64,000 nucleotides of DNA from Rhizopus arrhizus (GCA_024220505.1 JAKZZE010000017.1:558001-622000), one strand, 5' to 3'. Shown: positions 34,601 to 46,899, numbered from the stretch's first letter. A program made the numbers and translations. The notes: generated by a model not told the origin, from the letters alone.

Positions 34601-37212
34601 GAGGTTGAAAAAAGAAACCGCTTAAAGTTGCTTTTGCCTTGGTTGAACTTGCGTGTTACCTCTGGCAGTACTGACACTGAAGTTTTTAATGCTTTAGCCA
34701 AGATCTATATTGATACTAACAACAACCCTGAACCTTTCCTTAAAGAGAACGAACATTATAACTCTCGTGTCATCGGAAAATACTGTGAAAAGAGAGATCC
34801 TTATTTGGCCTATATCTGTTATGAAAAGGGTCAATGTGATTACGAACTCATACATATTACCACCGAGAACTCTATGTTCAAGCACCAAGCACGTTACCTT
34901 GTCCACCGCCGTGACCAGGCTTTATGGGGTACTGTCCTTGTTGAATCTAATGAACACCGCCGCGAGTTGATTGATCAGATTGTGGCTACTGCTCTTCCTG
35001 AGTGTACCGATCCTGATGATGTCTCCAGCACTGTTAAGGCCTTCATGAGCGCTGACTTGCCCAATGAGCTCATTGAGCTTTTGGAAAAGATTGTGTTGGA
35101 AGGTACTGCATTTAACGATAACAAGACACTTCAAAACTTGTTGATCTTTACTGCTGTTAAGGCTGATCCCTCTCGTGTTTCTGAATACATCAGTCGTCTT
35201 GATAACTTTGATGCTTCTGATGTTGCTGAGGTTTGTATTGGTGAAGGCTTATTTGAAGAAGCCTTTGCTATTTATAAGAAATACAATGTGGATGCCAATG
35301 CTGTGGATGTCTTGATTGAAAAGATCGGTGATCTTGATCGTGCCTTTGAATTTGCTGAACGTTCCGATAAGCCCGATGTTTGGAGCAAATTGGCTAAGGC
35401 TCAATTGGATCAAATGCGTGTTAAGGAAGCAATTGATTCCTACATCCGTGCCAATGATGCCTCCAACTATATGGAAGTTACTCGTTGTGCCTCTATGGAC
35501 AACAAGTACGAAGACCTTGTTCGTTACTTGCAAATGGCTCGCAAGCAATCTCGTGAGCCTTTTATTGAAACTGAGTTGTTATATGCCTTTGCCAAGACTG
35601 ATCGCCTTGTGGACTTGGAAGACTTTTTGGCCTCACCCAACATTGCTCAAATCCAAGAAGTTGGTGATAGATGTTTCCGTTCTGGTATTTTTGAAGCTGC
35701 CAAGATTTTATACTCTAGTATCTCCAACCATGCTTGTTTGGCACAAACTTTGGTTCATTTGAAGGACTATCAAGGTGCTGTTGACTGCGCTCGTAAAGCA
35801 AATTCTACAAAGGTCTGGAAAGATGTTAATGCTGAATGTATCATGCAACGTGAATTCCGTTTAGCTCAAATCTGTGGTCTTCATATTGTTGTTCATGCTG
35901 AAGAATTAGACGAGCTCGTGAAAACTTATGAAAAGAATGGATTCTTCGACGAAATTATTAAATTGTTGGAAGCAGGTCTCGGTTTAGAACGCGCACACAT
36001 GGGTATGTTTACTGAACTTGCTATTCTCTACTCCAAATATCAACCTGATATGATGATGGAGCACCTCAAATTATATGTCTCTCGTATCAATACTCCCAAA
36101 GTTATTCGCGCTTGTACTGAAGTCCATTTATGGCGCGAACTTGTGTTCCTTTATGTTCACTATGATGAGTTTGACAATGCAGTGAATGCCATGATGGAAC
36201 ATTCCGTGGATGCTTGGGAACACAGTGCATTTAAGGAAATCATTGTTAAGGTCTCCAATCTTGAACTGTACTACAAGGCACTCAAATTTTACCTTGCTGA
36301 ACAGCCCTTACTATTGAACGATTTGCTCTCTGTTCTTGTTCCTCGCATCAAGCATACCCGTGTCGTTCAAATCTTTGAAAAGTCAGATAATATTCCTTTG
36401 ATTAAGCAATATTTGATCTCTGTTCAAGATACTAATAACAGAGAAGTAAATACTGCATTGAATGAACTCTTTATTGAAGAAGAAGACTTTGAAGCATTGC
36501 GCGATAGTATCGACCGTCATGACAACATTGATCCTGTTGATCTTGCCAAGCGATTAGAAAAGCATGAATTACTTGAATTCCGTCGTATTGCTGCACATCT
36601 TTACAAGAGAAACAGAAGATGGAGACAATCTATTGCACTCTCTAAAGAAGATAGATTATTCAAGGATGCCATGGAAACAGCCGCTGAATCTAAGGATCGT
36701 GAAGTTGCTGAGGAGCTGCTGCAATACTTTATTGAAGTTGGTAAGCGTGAATGCTTTGCCTCCATGTTGTACACATGTTATGACTTGATGAGACCTGATT
36801 TTGTCATGGAATTGTCATGGAGACATGGTTTAAATGACTTTGCTATGCCTTATATGATTAATATGATGAGAGAGCAATTTACAAAGGTAAATAGAAAAGA
36901 ATCATAGATCTTATGCTCTTACTCAAATTCATTTATATTAGATATCTGTACTTGATAAAGAAGTGAATGAATTAAAAGAAAAAGTTGCAAAGCAAGAGAC
37001 TAACACTGATAATAGTAAGTAAAAATTATATTTGTGGGAAATAAGCAATCTTAATTAAATCATGCCTTTTTTTTTTAGCTCCAGTACCACCAGTGGGCAT
37101 GGGAGGCATGGGTAATCCTTTAATGTTAACAGCAGGTAATATGATGCCCCAACAATCACCCATGATGACTGGTGCATCCTTCGCACCATCACCCAATCAA
37201 CAATTCTTTTAA
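31686..37212 (+). CDS. CHC1: Clathrin heavy chain
   Basis: Nine exons: 31686-31730, 31790-31997, 32077-32510, 32568-32852, 32910-33107, 33167-33877, 33935-36886, 36942-37014, 37079-37212; 1679 residues, the usual length of about 1675. The N-terminal seven-blade propeller starts [17 protein letters not shown] and includes [39 protein letters not shown] and the blade with [14 protein letters not shown]. After the linker ([20 protein letters not shown]) come the clathrin heavy-chain repeats of the leg, in the 2.95 kb exon, and the trimerisation region ([32 protein letters not shown]). The tail is short with Pro/Met/Gly repeats. It forms triskelia coating vesicles at the Golgi and plasma membrane. 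The exon dense in GTTG-type codons suggests high expression. Confidence 0.97.
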
Positions 37213-37302
37213 AATATAACTTTTTTTTCGTAATTTAATAAAAAAAGCTTCAAAATCTGAGTTTTATAACTGGCTTTTATAAGTTTGCCTTTTTTATTGT
37301 TT

Positions 37303-37334
<32 letters not shown>

Positions 37335-37348
37335 CTTTCAAAAAAAAA

Positions 37349-37970
37349 ATGATAACACGCAAAAGTCTCATGTGTTTAAAGAGAACAACTTGTTTACAGC
37401 AAATACGCTTTTCTTCATCTGTCAAAGATAATAAAGGGGATAAGATACTAAACAAAAAAGTGCCCAAAAATTTATCACCACCACAAGTAATACCATTTAT
37501 GCCAGTTGTTAATATCCCAATAGCTGAGCTTGCTTCTAATGCATTTTACTCGCTACACCGTCCATTATTAGGACTATCGAGCCCGAAGCCATTTATGGCT
37601 GGCAATCTAGTTGGTCAGATCAAAAAAGAAGAAATAGATAATTGTAAGTTTATTCTGTCAACTTCTCTTTTATTGATAACTCATACAGTAATTAGCTGAG
37701 GAAGCATTAATGAAATACATGGCAGATTTAAAACCCTTTCAGCCACCTGATTCACCAAAAGAACCTTCGACAACCACAACACTTACAGTAGAAATAGATC
37801 CCTCTTATTTTCTAAACCATAATAACAATCATGAAGAGATTGCGGATTATTTAACAGCCATACAAAAGGAGCTAGATGTACTTTATAGTAAAGAATCAAG
37901 AAAAACTTGTATTAGAAGGAGAAGGTTAAGGAAACGTTCGGGTATTCGAGGCTTCTTTGAAAAAAATTAG
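37349..37970 (+). CDS. Small mitochondrial-type protein, possibly Pet20 family
   Basis: Exons 37349-37643 and 37696-37970 give 189 residues. The N-terminus (ITRKSLMCLKRTTCLQQIRF) is basic, lacks acidic residues and fits a mitochondrial targeting peptide. A conserved-looking block follows: PVVNIPIAELASNAFYSLHR and PLLGLSSPKPFM, resembling fungal Pet20-type proteins by eye. The C-terminus is very basic (RRRRLRKRSGIRGFFEKN), as in some mitoribosome-associated proteins. The start codon directly follows a T/A-run (37307-37348). Role unknown; family assignment tentative. Confidence 0.6.
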
Positions 37971-38189
37971 TGTAGAAAAAAAAAAGATCGTATGATTTTT
38001 TTTTCTTTTAGCTTATCGGGCGGCTCTCACTTTATATAACGAATCATTATGTATATATTTATATAAAGTTGAATTTAAACATAGTCAAAAACGATAAAAC
38101 TTATTTAATAAATCAATATGTTTAAATTTTGATTTTTACTTATAAAAAATTAATGACCACTTTGAGTGCATGATGTCTAATATTGCATC

Positions 38190-38560
38190 GTTTTCGCCCT
38201 GGTCAGATCAGTAAAAAGAGAATGGAAACTAAAAAACCCTTGGGGATCAAGGGTAAAAAAGATGTGGGAGGAAGAAAGAAGGAAACAAGTGAATGTTACT
38301 AGTGAAGGGAAGAGAGTAGCCAATCAAGGAATCTTTGTCCTAGTTGGAATGGCGGTGAAGGTCGGTCCTTATCATGAAACAGGTAGTCAAGTTCATAAAG
38401 CATAGTACAGATGACCGGCCACCGAATAAACCATGGAGAGGCAGAGTGATAGGAACATGGTATTCTAGTTGGTGATTTGTTGAGGAGGAACGATAGAGGA
38501 TCTTGAACTGTTTCTGGCCGTTGCAAGCGATGATGTAATCAAAGTATTTTATTGATCTGT
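38190..38560 (-). mobile_element. 3' remnant of the LINE-like retroelement family
   Basis: On the minus strand a coding remnant (RLQRPETVQDPLSFLLNKSP onward, ending FLDWLLSSLH) is followed by the same T6-stem-loop-T6 tail as at 12866-12896 (here ACCCTTG/CAAGGGT, 38236-38254). A more worn copy of the coding remnant lies at 41208-41640. Confidence 0.5.
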
Positions 38561-38632
38561 GTTGGGAATAATGTTATAAATGACTCCAAGCTATGTCAAC
38601 ATATTATTCAGGATCATATCTGATTCCTTTTA

Positions 38633-39238
38633 CTAAAATAAAGTGACTATAATCCTATGTATCCTTAACAATGGCTTCACTTCATCAAGGTATCGGTTGG
38701 GTGACAAGAATAAAATGGAGGTTGATGCCAACGCTAGGTGTAAATGATCTTCCAAAGACATCTTCTACTTGTAATTCTTAAGCGAAAGTCGCATCATACA
38801 AAAAGCATCAGTTACGTTAGAGTTATCAGCCAACAAATGGTCATCATCGGGTGAATCGAATGTAAATCCGTCCAGAGAGACTAATTCATCGTGAGAACGC
38901 TTTTTCCCTATCGCCCCAGGATTTTGTTTGTGTTGTTATTTGTCGTTAAAAGTGTGGTTGCCACCTTGAGCGTGTTGATCATCAAAAGAGGAGCTGCTTA
39001 ATGTACTGGGTTGGCTTTGATATTGTGGTCGTGGAGGCAGGTATTCTTTGTGGTCATCGTTAAAATGGTTGTCGAGAGCGTTCAAATCACTAAAGTGGGC
39101 GGCACAACAGGGGCATGCATAGTGTAGCTTGACTCGCTCGTCGTTGGAAGGAGAGTTTAAATACCAAAATGATTCATTGTTGTGTTGACGTACTGTTTTG
39201 ACGCGATTAGGAAATTCGAATTTACGAGTGATACTCAA
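38633..39238 (-). pseudogene. C2H2 zinc-finger protein relic with in-frame stops
   Basis: Frame from ATG 39238: MSITRKFEFPNRVKTV, then one C2H2 finger YACPCCAAHFSDLNALDNHF...H. It meets TAA at 38936-38938, continues in the same frame as KKRSHDELVSLDGFTFDSPD, meets TAG at 38765-38767 and carries on to about 38633. Continuity across two stops shows decay of one longer gene, or stop-containing exons not resolved here. It sits next to the retroelement remnant and may belong to it. Confidence 0.5.
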
Positions 39239-39681
39239 ATGTTTATGTAGATTTTAGGAAGTGGAAAATTTTGTCTTATACTCAGAATATTGGTGCTTTT
39301 TCGGGAAAAACCAAGAAAGGGGGAAGATGCTTTTATTCAAACGATTTGATGAAAGCTTTTCATTAAAAAGATATGCATATTTAATTATGACAAGGCTGTT
39401 TAATTTGTATATTTATGATTACTTGTTGCAAGCCAAACAAGTGAATGAAGGCACAATCGATCTCAAGTTATAGTACAAGACTCATGATCTGACTTTTCAT
39501 ATGTATTTCTTTTGTAAGGTTTGGTAAATCACATGTATACAGTAAGTTATTACACAAAGTTGCTCTCATATAGTGCAATGTAATGCTATATTTTAAAGGC
39601 TTGGTTTTTTAGTTGTGTTATGATATGTAATTTTGCAAAAAACTAGTTCTATTGTTTAATTGGAAAAAATAGGACGTATTT
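39239..39681. other. Spacer, no gene seen
   Basis: Upstream flank of the zinc-finger relic and the 3' flank of the deubiquitinase gene. The plus-strand frame at 39261-39473 looks random. Confidence 0.45.
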
Positions 39682-40701
39682 TTAATTTTCAGTTTGGCAT
39701 AAAGCAATAGCGTTATAGTTTTGTTGAGTAGGATCTCTTTCCATATACTGTTTCATGACCTTAACAGAGCTCTGTATGAAGTAATTTAATGTCTTGTTCA
39801 TTAAATATATCTGTTATTTACCTCGATTAAATCGGTGCACTTGCCATGATTAATAGGGAGTATCTTTCTCCCATCAAGTTCATACAAGTGATTATCTACT
39901 TCAATAAAACAAATGAAATGTAAATCAATTTCTTCTTCTTTATCGGGTGCCTATAAGTCTATTCGTCAGTTCAGAGCTCTCTTTCTCATCATGACTTACC
40001 TCTGTTTGTCCAGCGGATGCAGCAGTTTGATGAACTGCTGCAAGTTCTTTTGAATTCTCCAATAGATCCACACGTTCATCAATAGACATATTTTTTGCCT
40101 CTTCAATAATATCATTAAACAGTCCAGGGCCTAACAAAATGGTTTAAAAGTTGCTCAATGACGTATAATACCTGTTTATTACCGATCAACTCTTTATCAT
40201 TACTTGCGATCGAGTGTAAAATGGCCATCATGCCACATGCATTTGAAATAGTTTGCTTAAAAAAAATTACATCAGGACTGATGGCCTGTTCACATTTTAT
40301 CAAATGAGCCTCTTCTTCATCTTTGAACTTTTCATAAATATCTGTAATGGGAAATAAAAAAATTATGGCTTGAACTGGCTGTGGGATCATGGCTAATAAT
40401 TCAGGATCAAAGCCTTTTTTTTGCATGAATAAAAAATTAAAAACGTATACAAATATAACATACCATAAACATCTACAAAATTCCATTTAGGGTCTACACC
40501 GTTTTCATGAATAATCTATGACAAAAGCTTAGAGTCAAAATATATATACGCGAGACATTTGTTATCATCTAACCTTGTTCCAAATCTTTATCGTTTATTA
40601 ATAAAAATGAATTTTTTTATGTTTGAATAACTTACTTCAGGATTAGCTTCGAGTGGAACCCATTTAATTTTAGGTCTTTGTTCTGAATTTTCTTCTTCCA
40701 T
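39682..40701 (-). CDS. Ubiquitin C-terminal hydrolase, UCH-L3/Yuh1 type
   Basis: Minus-strand exons 40701-40636, 40515-40464, 40413-40183, 40130-40000, 39950-39822, 39759-39682 give 228 residues, close to human UCH-L3 (230). The papain-like triad is present: Cys99 in [15 protein letters not shown] with oxyanion Gln93, His171 in [10 protein letters not shown] and Asp186 in LYELDGRK. The start reads WVPLEANPE and the middle [20 protein letters not shown]. It removes small adducts from ubiquitin or Rub1/NEDD8 C-termini in cytosol. The acidic stretch between exons 4 and 5 corresponds to the crossover loop. All introns are 49-120 bases with GT-AG ends. An A-run on the plus strand (T-run in the sense strand) sits about 22 bases before the ATG. 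Confidence 0.95.
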
Positions 40702-41207
40702 ACTTGTACGATAAATAATTATTTTTTTTTAAAAAAAAAAAAAAAAAAGAGAGAAAAAGAAAGTGTTTGCTTAGGTTGATTTATGAAATGGTTATTCCCA
40801 GAATTTCTGAATAATTTATTGGAGCTGTTTTTAAAAATAGTTTATATATGCTTAGATTGAAACACTGTATTTAAAACCATATTATTCCTTGTATAAAAAA
40901 AGTCAGTTTCATATAACAACGAAAAATAGTATTAATACATCTTTACTTCTTACACAATGCTTAAAAAAGGAGATTATATACGCAATATTAGCTTTTTCAC
41001 TTCTTTATATCTTTTTATATAAGGTGAATGTTGTTATTTTCACGTATCTTCAACGATAATAGTTTATTCCTTCTGAAATACTTGTGAGAGGTTCATATAA
41101 TGTAACAAGAGGTTCTTGTAAGCGAAATTTAAAATCTAATACTATCTGGTTGTGGTTCTTTAATAAAGCTACCGCTACAGGTCTTTCCAGTTTTTTAAGC
41201 CGTTATT
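40702..41207. other. Spacer, no gene seen
   Basis: Promoter side of the UCH gene; it begins with a T8/A19 homopolymer (about 40722-40749). No coding signal. Confidence 0.5.
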
Positions 41208-41640
41208 TTATTTATAAATTAAGACAACTGTGAGCACATGATATCTTGTAAATATCGTTCTTGCGCATGTGCTACTAATGAAGAAAAGGGAGACCAAGGG
41301 TGAAAGTGATAACGAAATACATCTTTGAATAGCAAGTGTAAAGCGTACCAGTGAAGGGACTGGATAACCGGCCAAGAAATTTATTTCTAGAATGAAGTGG
41401 TAGTAATGATAGGTACCTATCATGGTGAGAATGGTCAAGGTGATGTAGAATAATATAAATTGTAGCTCATTAAATAAACCAAGCTGTTACTGATTGAGAA
41501 GAGCAACGGCTTACGAGCGGGTAGCTTATTGAAAAGGATCAACAAAAGATCTTTTATCGTTTCCGACATTTGTAAACGACGATGTACATGGATGTATTGG
41601 ATGGTGTGTTATTTGGCAAAGTAGTAGGGAGAATGTCGTG
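41208..41640 (-). mobile_element. Worn retroelement 3' fragment
   Basis: The minus strand reads VHRRLQMSETIKDLLLILFN KLPARKPLLF, matching by eye the RLQRPETVQDPLSFLLNKSP coding remnant at 38.3-38.5 kb but with more stops. The tail stem-loop is no longer paired. Confidence 0.4.
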
Positions 41641-41876
41641 AATAAATTGTAGTGTTAACACTGTGTAATCAGCCAAGATGCCAGTGTGCACATCGATTTC
41701 TGTCTAAATACAAATGTAAAACTCAAAGGTGGACTTGTAAGACTTTTTATGGATCTGGATATATTTGTGAGATATACGACAGTAGAATGAATATGTTGGA
41801 CCAAATTCATGCCCTAAAATCGAGATTTAATAGCATTCTTAATCACCAAAATTTAATAGGTGAATGATGTACTTTT

Positions 41877-42103
41877 CAGCATGCTAACGATCCTAAGCAC
41901 ATTATCAAAGTAACTATAACTTATCACAGAGGAAGCAGAAAGCCTAATGCTTCTTTGGCCCTTTCAATTGCCTGACCTAAGCCTAATCGAGCATATGAGG
42001 AGATAATTGAAGTTGAGATTAGTTTCATATGATCAAAAACAAGTGGTGCCTATGAGATATGGGAAATAATCGAAGTTGAATGGGAAACATTTGTCTAAAA
42101 TAT
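41877..42103 (+). pseudogene. Relic of a Tc1-type transposase C-terminus
   Basis: Pieces in shifting frames give HANDPKHIIK (the NDPKH block around the second Asp of Tc1 enzymes), then WPFQLPDLSLIEHM (the PDLNPIEHLW block with the catalytic Asp/Glu), then LKLRLVSYDQ and YEIWEIIEVEW. At least two frameshifts and one stop; no start or first catalytic Asp found. Confidence 0.6.
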
Positions 42104-43269
42104 CTGTTGTTAATACATTGATAATATGTCCACTAAAGTTAAAACTATAATAAAAACTAAGGACGGAAATACTATTCTCTTTGTTTTCTTAAACAGCGTT
42201 TCAGTTATCCTCTGTTTTATAATGACTATTGCTTTGGATGCAGCTTATAAAACAAGGAGGCTCGAATGGTTAGTTGTGAAGAAGTTTAAACATAAAAATA
42301 CACATGTACTATGACTATTTTTTTTTTCTTAAAAAATGATGAATATGCAAGATTCAATTTTACTGAAACAGTTTTTTATTCTAATGCATTATTCTTTATT
42401 ATCATTTTTTGAACAAAACTTCTGACTGTATAATAGAACCTCTCAAGGCATAGGTAGATGGGTAGATGTTAAAAAAGGATGGTAGTGTATATTAATCAAG
42501 CTGATTTTTACATGTAATTGATCTACAACGTGGCTTGGTCTAGAATAGAAGAGCTAATTAATATTCATGTCACTGTGCAAAGAGAAATGCTATTGATGAC
42601 CTCCGGTACACTTGTCGCCGAGGATTATTATCGAATTTAGTGCAGACATCCTCAGCTAGTAAAAAGTGAAAGGCTTAGGACAACCAAAACCGTCTTTTTC
42701 AGAGCAAGTTGGAACAAGTGTTAACACTGCTTGAATTTTGTTCCTTCAGTAATTGATAATCTGGACCAATATAGTATGCAAATATGCAATCTGATTGAAT
42801 AAATATTTTCATTTATCGTTTTCATGAGCTAAAAGAAACTATTAATAAATGTAGCTACAGCTTTGTCCATTCGTCTTAACATTCGTCATTCATGAGCTCT
42901 ACTGAAAAATATTGAGGCAAATTAAAAGCATTTTTTCGTAGAAACGACGTTAATGAAGGGGAAACAGTATTTGATGGAGCAACCAAAGCTGTTAAGACAA
43001 TTTTTCTGATCATGTTGTGAATCAAAGGTCAGAATCTGAGTGAAAACCTATTTTAAATGAGCGACCTGTTTCAAAAATCAATGGTTTTCTTTTTTTCTAT
43101 TCATTTCCCCAAGTGTGCTTTTTTCATTAATTTCATAAAGGAATATTTTTTGTTTTATTCCTTATGAAATTATTGCTTTAAAAAAGATAGAATTAATTAT
43201 GGTAAAATATTGATAGTTTAAAAATAAGCTTGATTAAATTTTAAACAGAAAACACGTTCATCTTGAATA
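42104..43269. other. Spacer; one small frame of doubtful coding value
   Basis: A 62-codon plus-strand frame at 42126-42314 has a hydrophobic stretch (LNSVSVILCFIMTIALDAAY) that could span a membrane, but nothing else supports it. The rest is AT-rich with no gene; the end should hold the promoter of the R3H gene. Confidence 0.4.
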
Positions 43270-44107
43270 ATGTCTTACAACAATTACCAATATGACAATA
43301 ACCATTCACAACAACAAGCGAGCTCACATTTTGCTCTAAATAACTATAATCAATGCGATATATATTATCCTTCTATCGTAAATAATGAAAGTCTAGCTTG
43401 CATATCCGACACTCATTATTCAACTATTCGACAGCTGACTCCTGCATTGCAACCCTTTAATGACCCAATTGTTCCAACTGAACCAGACGAATTTATATTG
43501 GATTTATTAAAGAAGCCTCAAGAAAGATTGTTTTTATTAAAATTAGAATTAGACATTGAAGAGTTTATTAAAGATAAAAGGTAAACCCAAAAAGACACGT
43601 CATTTTTTTAGTAACCTTTTTTATAGACGATTTCGGCTTGATTTCCCAAATATGAATTCATATCAAAGACTCATGATTCATAAGCTGGCACCTTATTATA
43701 AATTGAATCACTTTCACGATGGTTTAACAAGAGGCGTTTATGTTTGTAAAACAGTCATTACTGAATTGTAAGTAAAGATTATTGGATTGTTTGCATATTT
43801 AAATTAACGGCTGTTGTTTGATAAAAAAAAAAGGCCCTTAGTCCGTTTATTAGATATCGATATGAGTGAAAAGACAGAAGGACGAGAGCAGCCTAATTCA
43901 TCATCAATGCCACAATTTAAAATTATGCGTCGCTCTACTGGACCCGGAAGCACATCTTCACGATCATCTTCATCTGCAGGTGAAGATAAATCTAAAAACG
44001 GTACTGCTGATAGAAAAAACATGACGCTGGAAGAGAGACAGACGGCATATGAAAAGGCTAGGGCACGTATTTTTCAAGACTTAGAAAAAAAGCAACAACA
44101 GCAGTAA
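43270..44107 (+). CDS. R3H-SUZ domain protein
   Basis: Exons 43270-43580, 43627-43767, 43834-44107 give 241 residues. The first 75 residues are Asn/Gln/Tyr-rich. An R3H domain spans about 85-165: LKLELDIEEFIKDKRRFRLD, then FPNMNSYQRLMIHKLAPYYK, where R3H's Arg is replaced by the MIHKLAPYY version, then LNHFHDG. A SUZ motif follows (KIMRRSTGPGSTSSRSSSSA) and a C-terminal helix (MTLEERQTAYEKARARIFQD). Such proteins (R3HDM, ARPP21 in animals) bind single-stranded RNA. Cytoplasmic RNA regulation is inferred from family. Confidence 0.87.
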
Positions 44108-44815
44108 GGATAAACTGAACCAATACCAATGTGAAAAAAGAAGGATTATGATTTAGCATTCTTTTTGTTTTTCCTTGATAAAAAAAATACAATTTCTAAC
44201 TTTCATATAAAGTGTTACTATGGAAATAAAAAATTACAATCATAGCAATTAAAGCAGATTTGTATTGAAAACCACTGCAGATACTTAAAATAGAATGTTT
44301 ATTTTCATGCCAAGTTATAGTCAATACCATAAATGGATGTCTTTAAATACCCCCTCCTTACTTTTGAACAGTCTTGGAGAGAGTATTTAATTTTGTCTGT
44401 TAAGGACCGAGTTAGATGAGATGGCATTATTATAAACATATTCTACTTAAATTTTCTGTCATTCTGAGTTTAAGTATTGTTCTTGTATTTTTCAAAGAAA
44501 ACTTGTTTAATAATTCAGAGGCAATATTACTATCAGCTTTTTGTGATTACAGACTGGTATTATCAGCCAAACCAATTACTGCTTCTTCATTAAGATTGTT
44601 AGACTAATTTTTCTATTAGTGTAAGAAATCTTTTTATTCTTGAAATAAGAAAGACATGCTTCTATAATCAAAATTGATCAAGGCATAAGCAGATAGATAG
44701 TTATCCTGGCAAATAACAGTATAACTGAGAGCAAGTTTAGAAAATGATTCACATATAAAAGATTATTTCAAAGGAGTGCTTAAATTATGTTGGTATAAAA
44801 ATCAAACAATTTATA
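44108..44815. other. Spacer, no gene seen
   Basis: AT-rich. A 63-codon frame at 44416-44607 has one hydrophobic segment but no other support. Confidence 0.45.
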
Positions 44816-45404
44816 TTATCTATCTTTTTAGTGAGTTTACCGGTTGCTTGTCAATATCAATACTATATGCTTTTTTCTTTTCTTCATGAGAAACATCCTT
44901 TTTGTACCAAATTGAACGTGCACAGCATCTTATCGATAGCCAATAATACGGTTCGTGAAAGAATATAACCCTTCTATTCACACGAATATTTCTAGTTCGA
45001 CCAAAGTGATACGACTTTAACTGATTATTATATGATTTAATACAGATATTCGAGTAATAAGGCAATATCTTTTCTCTAATAATAAATATATAATTGTCTT
45101 TTGTTCATAGTAATAACTGAAAAACGAGTAAGCTTTTTTGTGGACTTCGTTTTCAAAAGAATCGAAACTGGTAACATAATCACTGCATTCAAAACAGCTT
45201 TGGTTATAGCATATGCTTGTACACTCTTCATTGTATATGAACAACTTTGATACATGATCTCATATGCTTCTCTCATGTTATTTTCATACGCCAACGACAC
45301 AATAATGCACTGATTGATTCACCAAAGGCTTCAGGAATAGCGGATATCTCAATCTGGACATAATCAATCATTATCCTTTTACGGAAAGATGATTGTTAGC
45401 AGTG

Positions 45405-45444
<40 letters not shown>

Positions 45445-45688
45445 ACCAATCGTAAGTTTCATAAAGACATCAAGTAGTGTGCTTATCAACTACGCTTTGT
45501 CATCAAAACATGAATAGAGCTTCACAATCAAATTGAAGATGAACAACCTTTTCATGATAGGAAAATTGCCCCAGTATGAATGCATTTAATTACATTAATG
45601 ATGATTTGTTCGTTTTACTGCTTGATAGTGTTATTAGATAGAAGAAAGGTACAAAAGATTTTTTAAGGGGAACTGAAATAAAGACGGA
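44816..45688 (+). repeat. 0.87 kb dispersed direct repeat, copy B
   Basis: Twin of 30476-31352, 14.34 kb away in the same orientation. It differs by three substitutions and has 37 rather than 41 T in the run at 45407-45443. Flanks on both sides are unrelated to those of copy A. Confidence 0.92.
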
Positions 45689-45703
45689 GATTCAAAAAAT
45701 TGA

Positions 45704-46375
45704 AATGGGATCACAACCGAGGCGTAAGTCTTAATGCTGCATTTGCATTTCTGAATTACTAAATTATTTCTTCATATAGAGTTTCTGCTAATGCTACTTC
45801 AAATTACAATACAAAATTGAGAAAGAACACTAGTGTAGCTGATAAAATAGAGCGACAAGTAGTTGCTGACCATGCTGATATCATATTTATACATCTTTCG
45901 ACCGAGTTGGTCTGCGTTGAAATCAGATTGATAAACCATGAGCCAAGTGGAACAAAAGGACTACAAGAAATGAAGCTAAAAACCCAAAAATGATTAAAAT
46001 CTGTTGTTCTCGTATTATATATCAATACAAAATTATGTATAATAATGTAAAATCGTTCGCAGTTAACATTAGCTGTAAGATAGCAATAGTAAAGTAAGCT
46101 TAAATTCATATTAAACGCTATTTCAAATAATAGGGCCATACATAACAACAAAAGTAATGTCATTTCGTCACAGCTCTATTGGACTGTTGTACACCTCTCC
46201 TTTTTTGAAAATGCCTGAGAGCATAATTGAAGTAGCACGTCTCTTACTTCCTGCCCTGAATCTAATTTATAATTGCACTGAAATCATGAAGGACACAGCC
46301 CAGTACTTGATAGATATTCCTGTTACTAATTCCGCTGTTATATTCCCTTTCAATAATTCTGATTACAATGTTTGA
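45704..46375 (+). pseudogene. Decayed protein-coding relic
   Basis: A start at 45704 with a possible intron (45723 to about 45783) gives a frame including KLRKNTSVADKIERQVVADH and LVCVEIRLINHEPSGTKGLQ, stopping at 45991-45993. Coding-like sequence resumes in another frame (MIKICCSRI) and then at 46157-46375 (SSIGLLYTSPFLKMPESIIE). It looks like one gene with frameshifts. Family not identified. Confidence 0.35.
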
Positions 46376-46899
46376 ATCAGTAACTTGAGACAAGACGTCT
46401 TTCATTGGTTCATAAACATTAATCCCTTGATTATCGAGAAAACTGTCTTGTCTACCGTCATAGGAAAAGTGTTTCTCATTGTGTTTATCCCAAGAAAAAA
46501 TGGCAAATAAATATGATTAACTCAAACCGACAATACTATTTTTTTTTGCAATATTTATCGTATTAAATGCAGCGAAATTGGCACTAATTTTTTGTTAAAT
46601 GCTACACGAAATAAATAAAATCTAGACTTTATTAAACTATTTTTATTTATGATAAAGCAATCTCTTTTTTTATAGATCGAATGAAAATATGACAAGCAAA
46701 AGAATATTACTACTGGATTCTAACAAATGGGCCCACAATTCTTCCTTTTTGGGCTTTTTTACTTTGAATTCGTGTCCTTTTATTTGAGAAAGGTTTGAAA
46801 TTCGTACCACAAAAGATGATCCTCGTGGTTCGGTCATTAAATTGTGTACAACTCAAACAATTCTTTTTTTTTCCCTTTTTTTCGTTTCTTATTACTATC
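46376..46899. other. Spacer, no gene seen
   Basis: AT-rich region ending in a T-rich leader before the next start codon. Confidence 0.45.

Noticed and set aside
35316..35762. Second frame inside the clathrin exon
   Set aside because: Shadow of the clathrin reading frame, which is certain.
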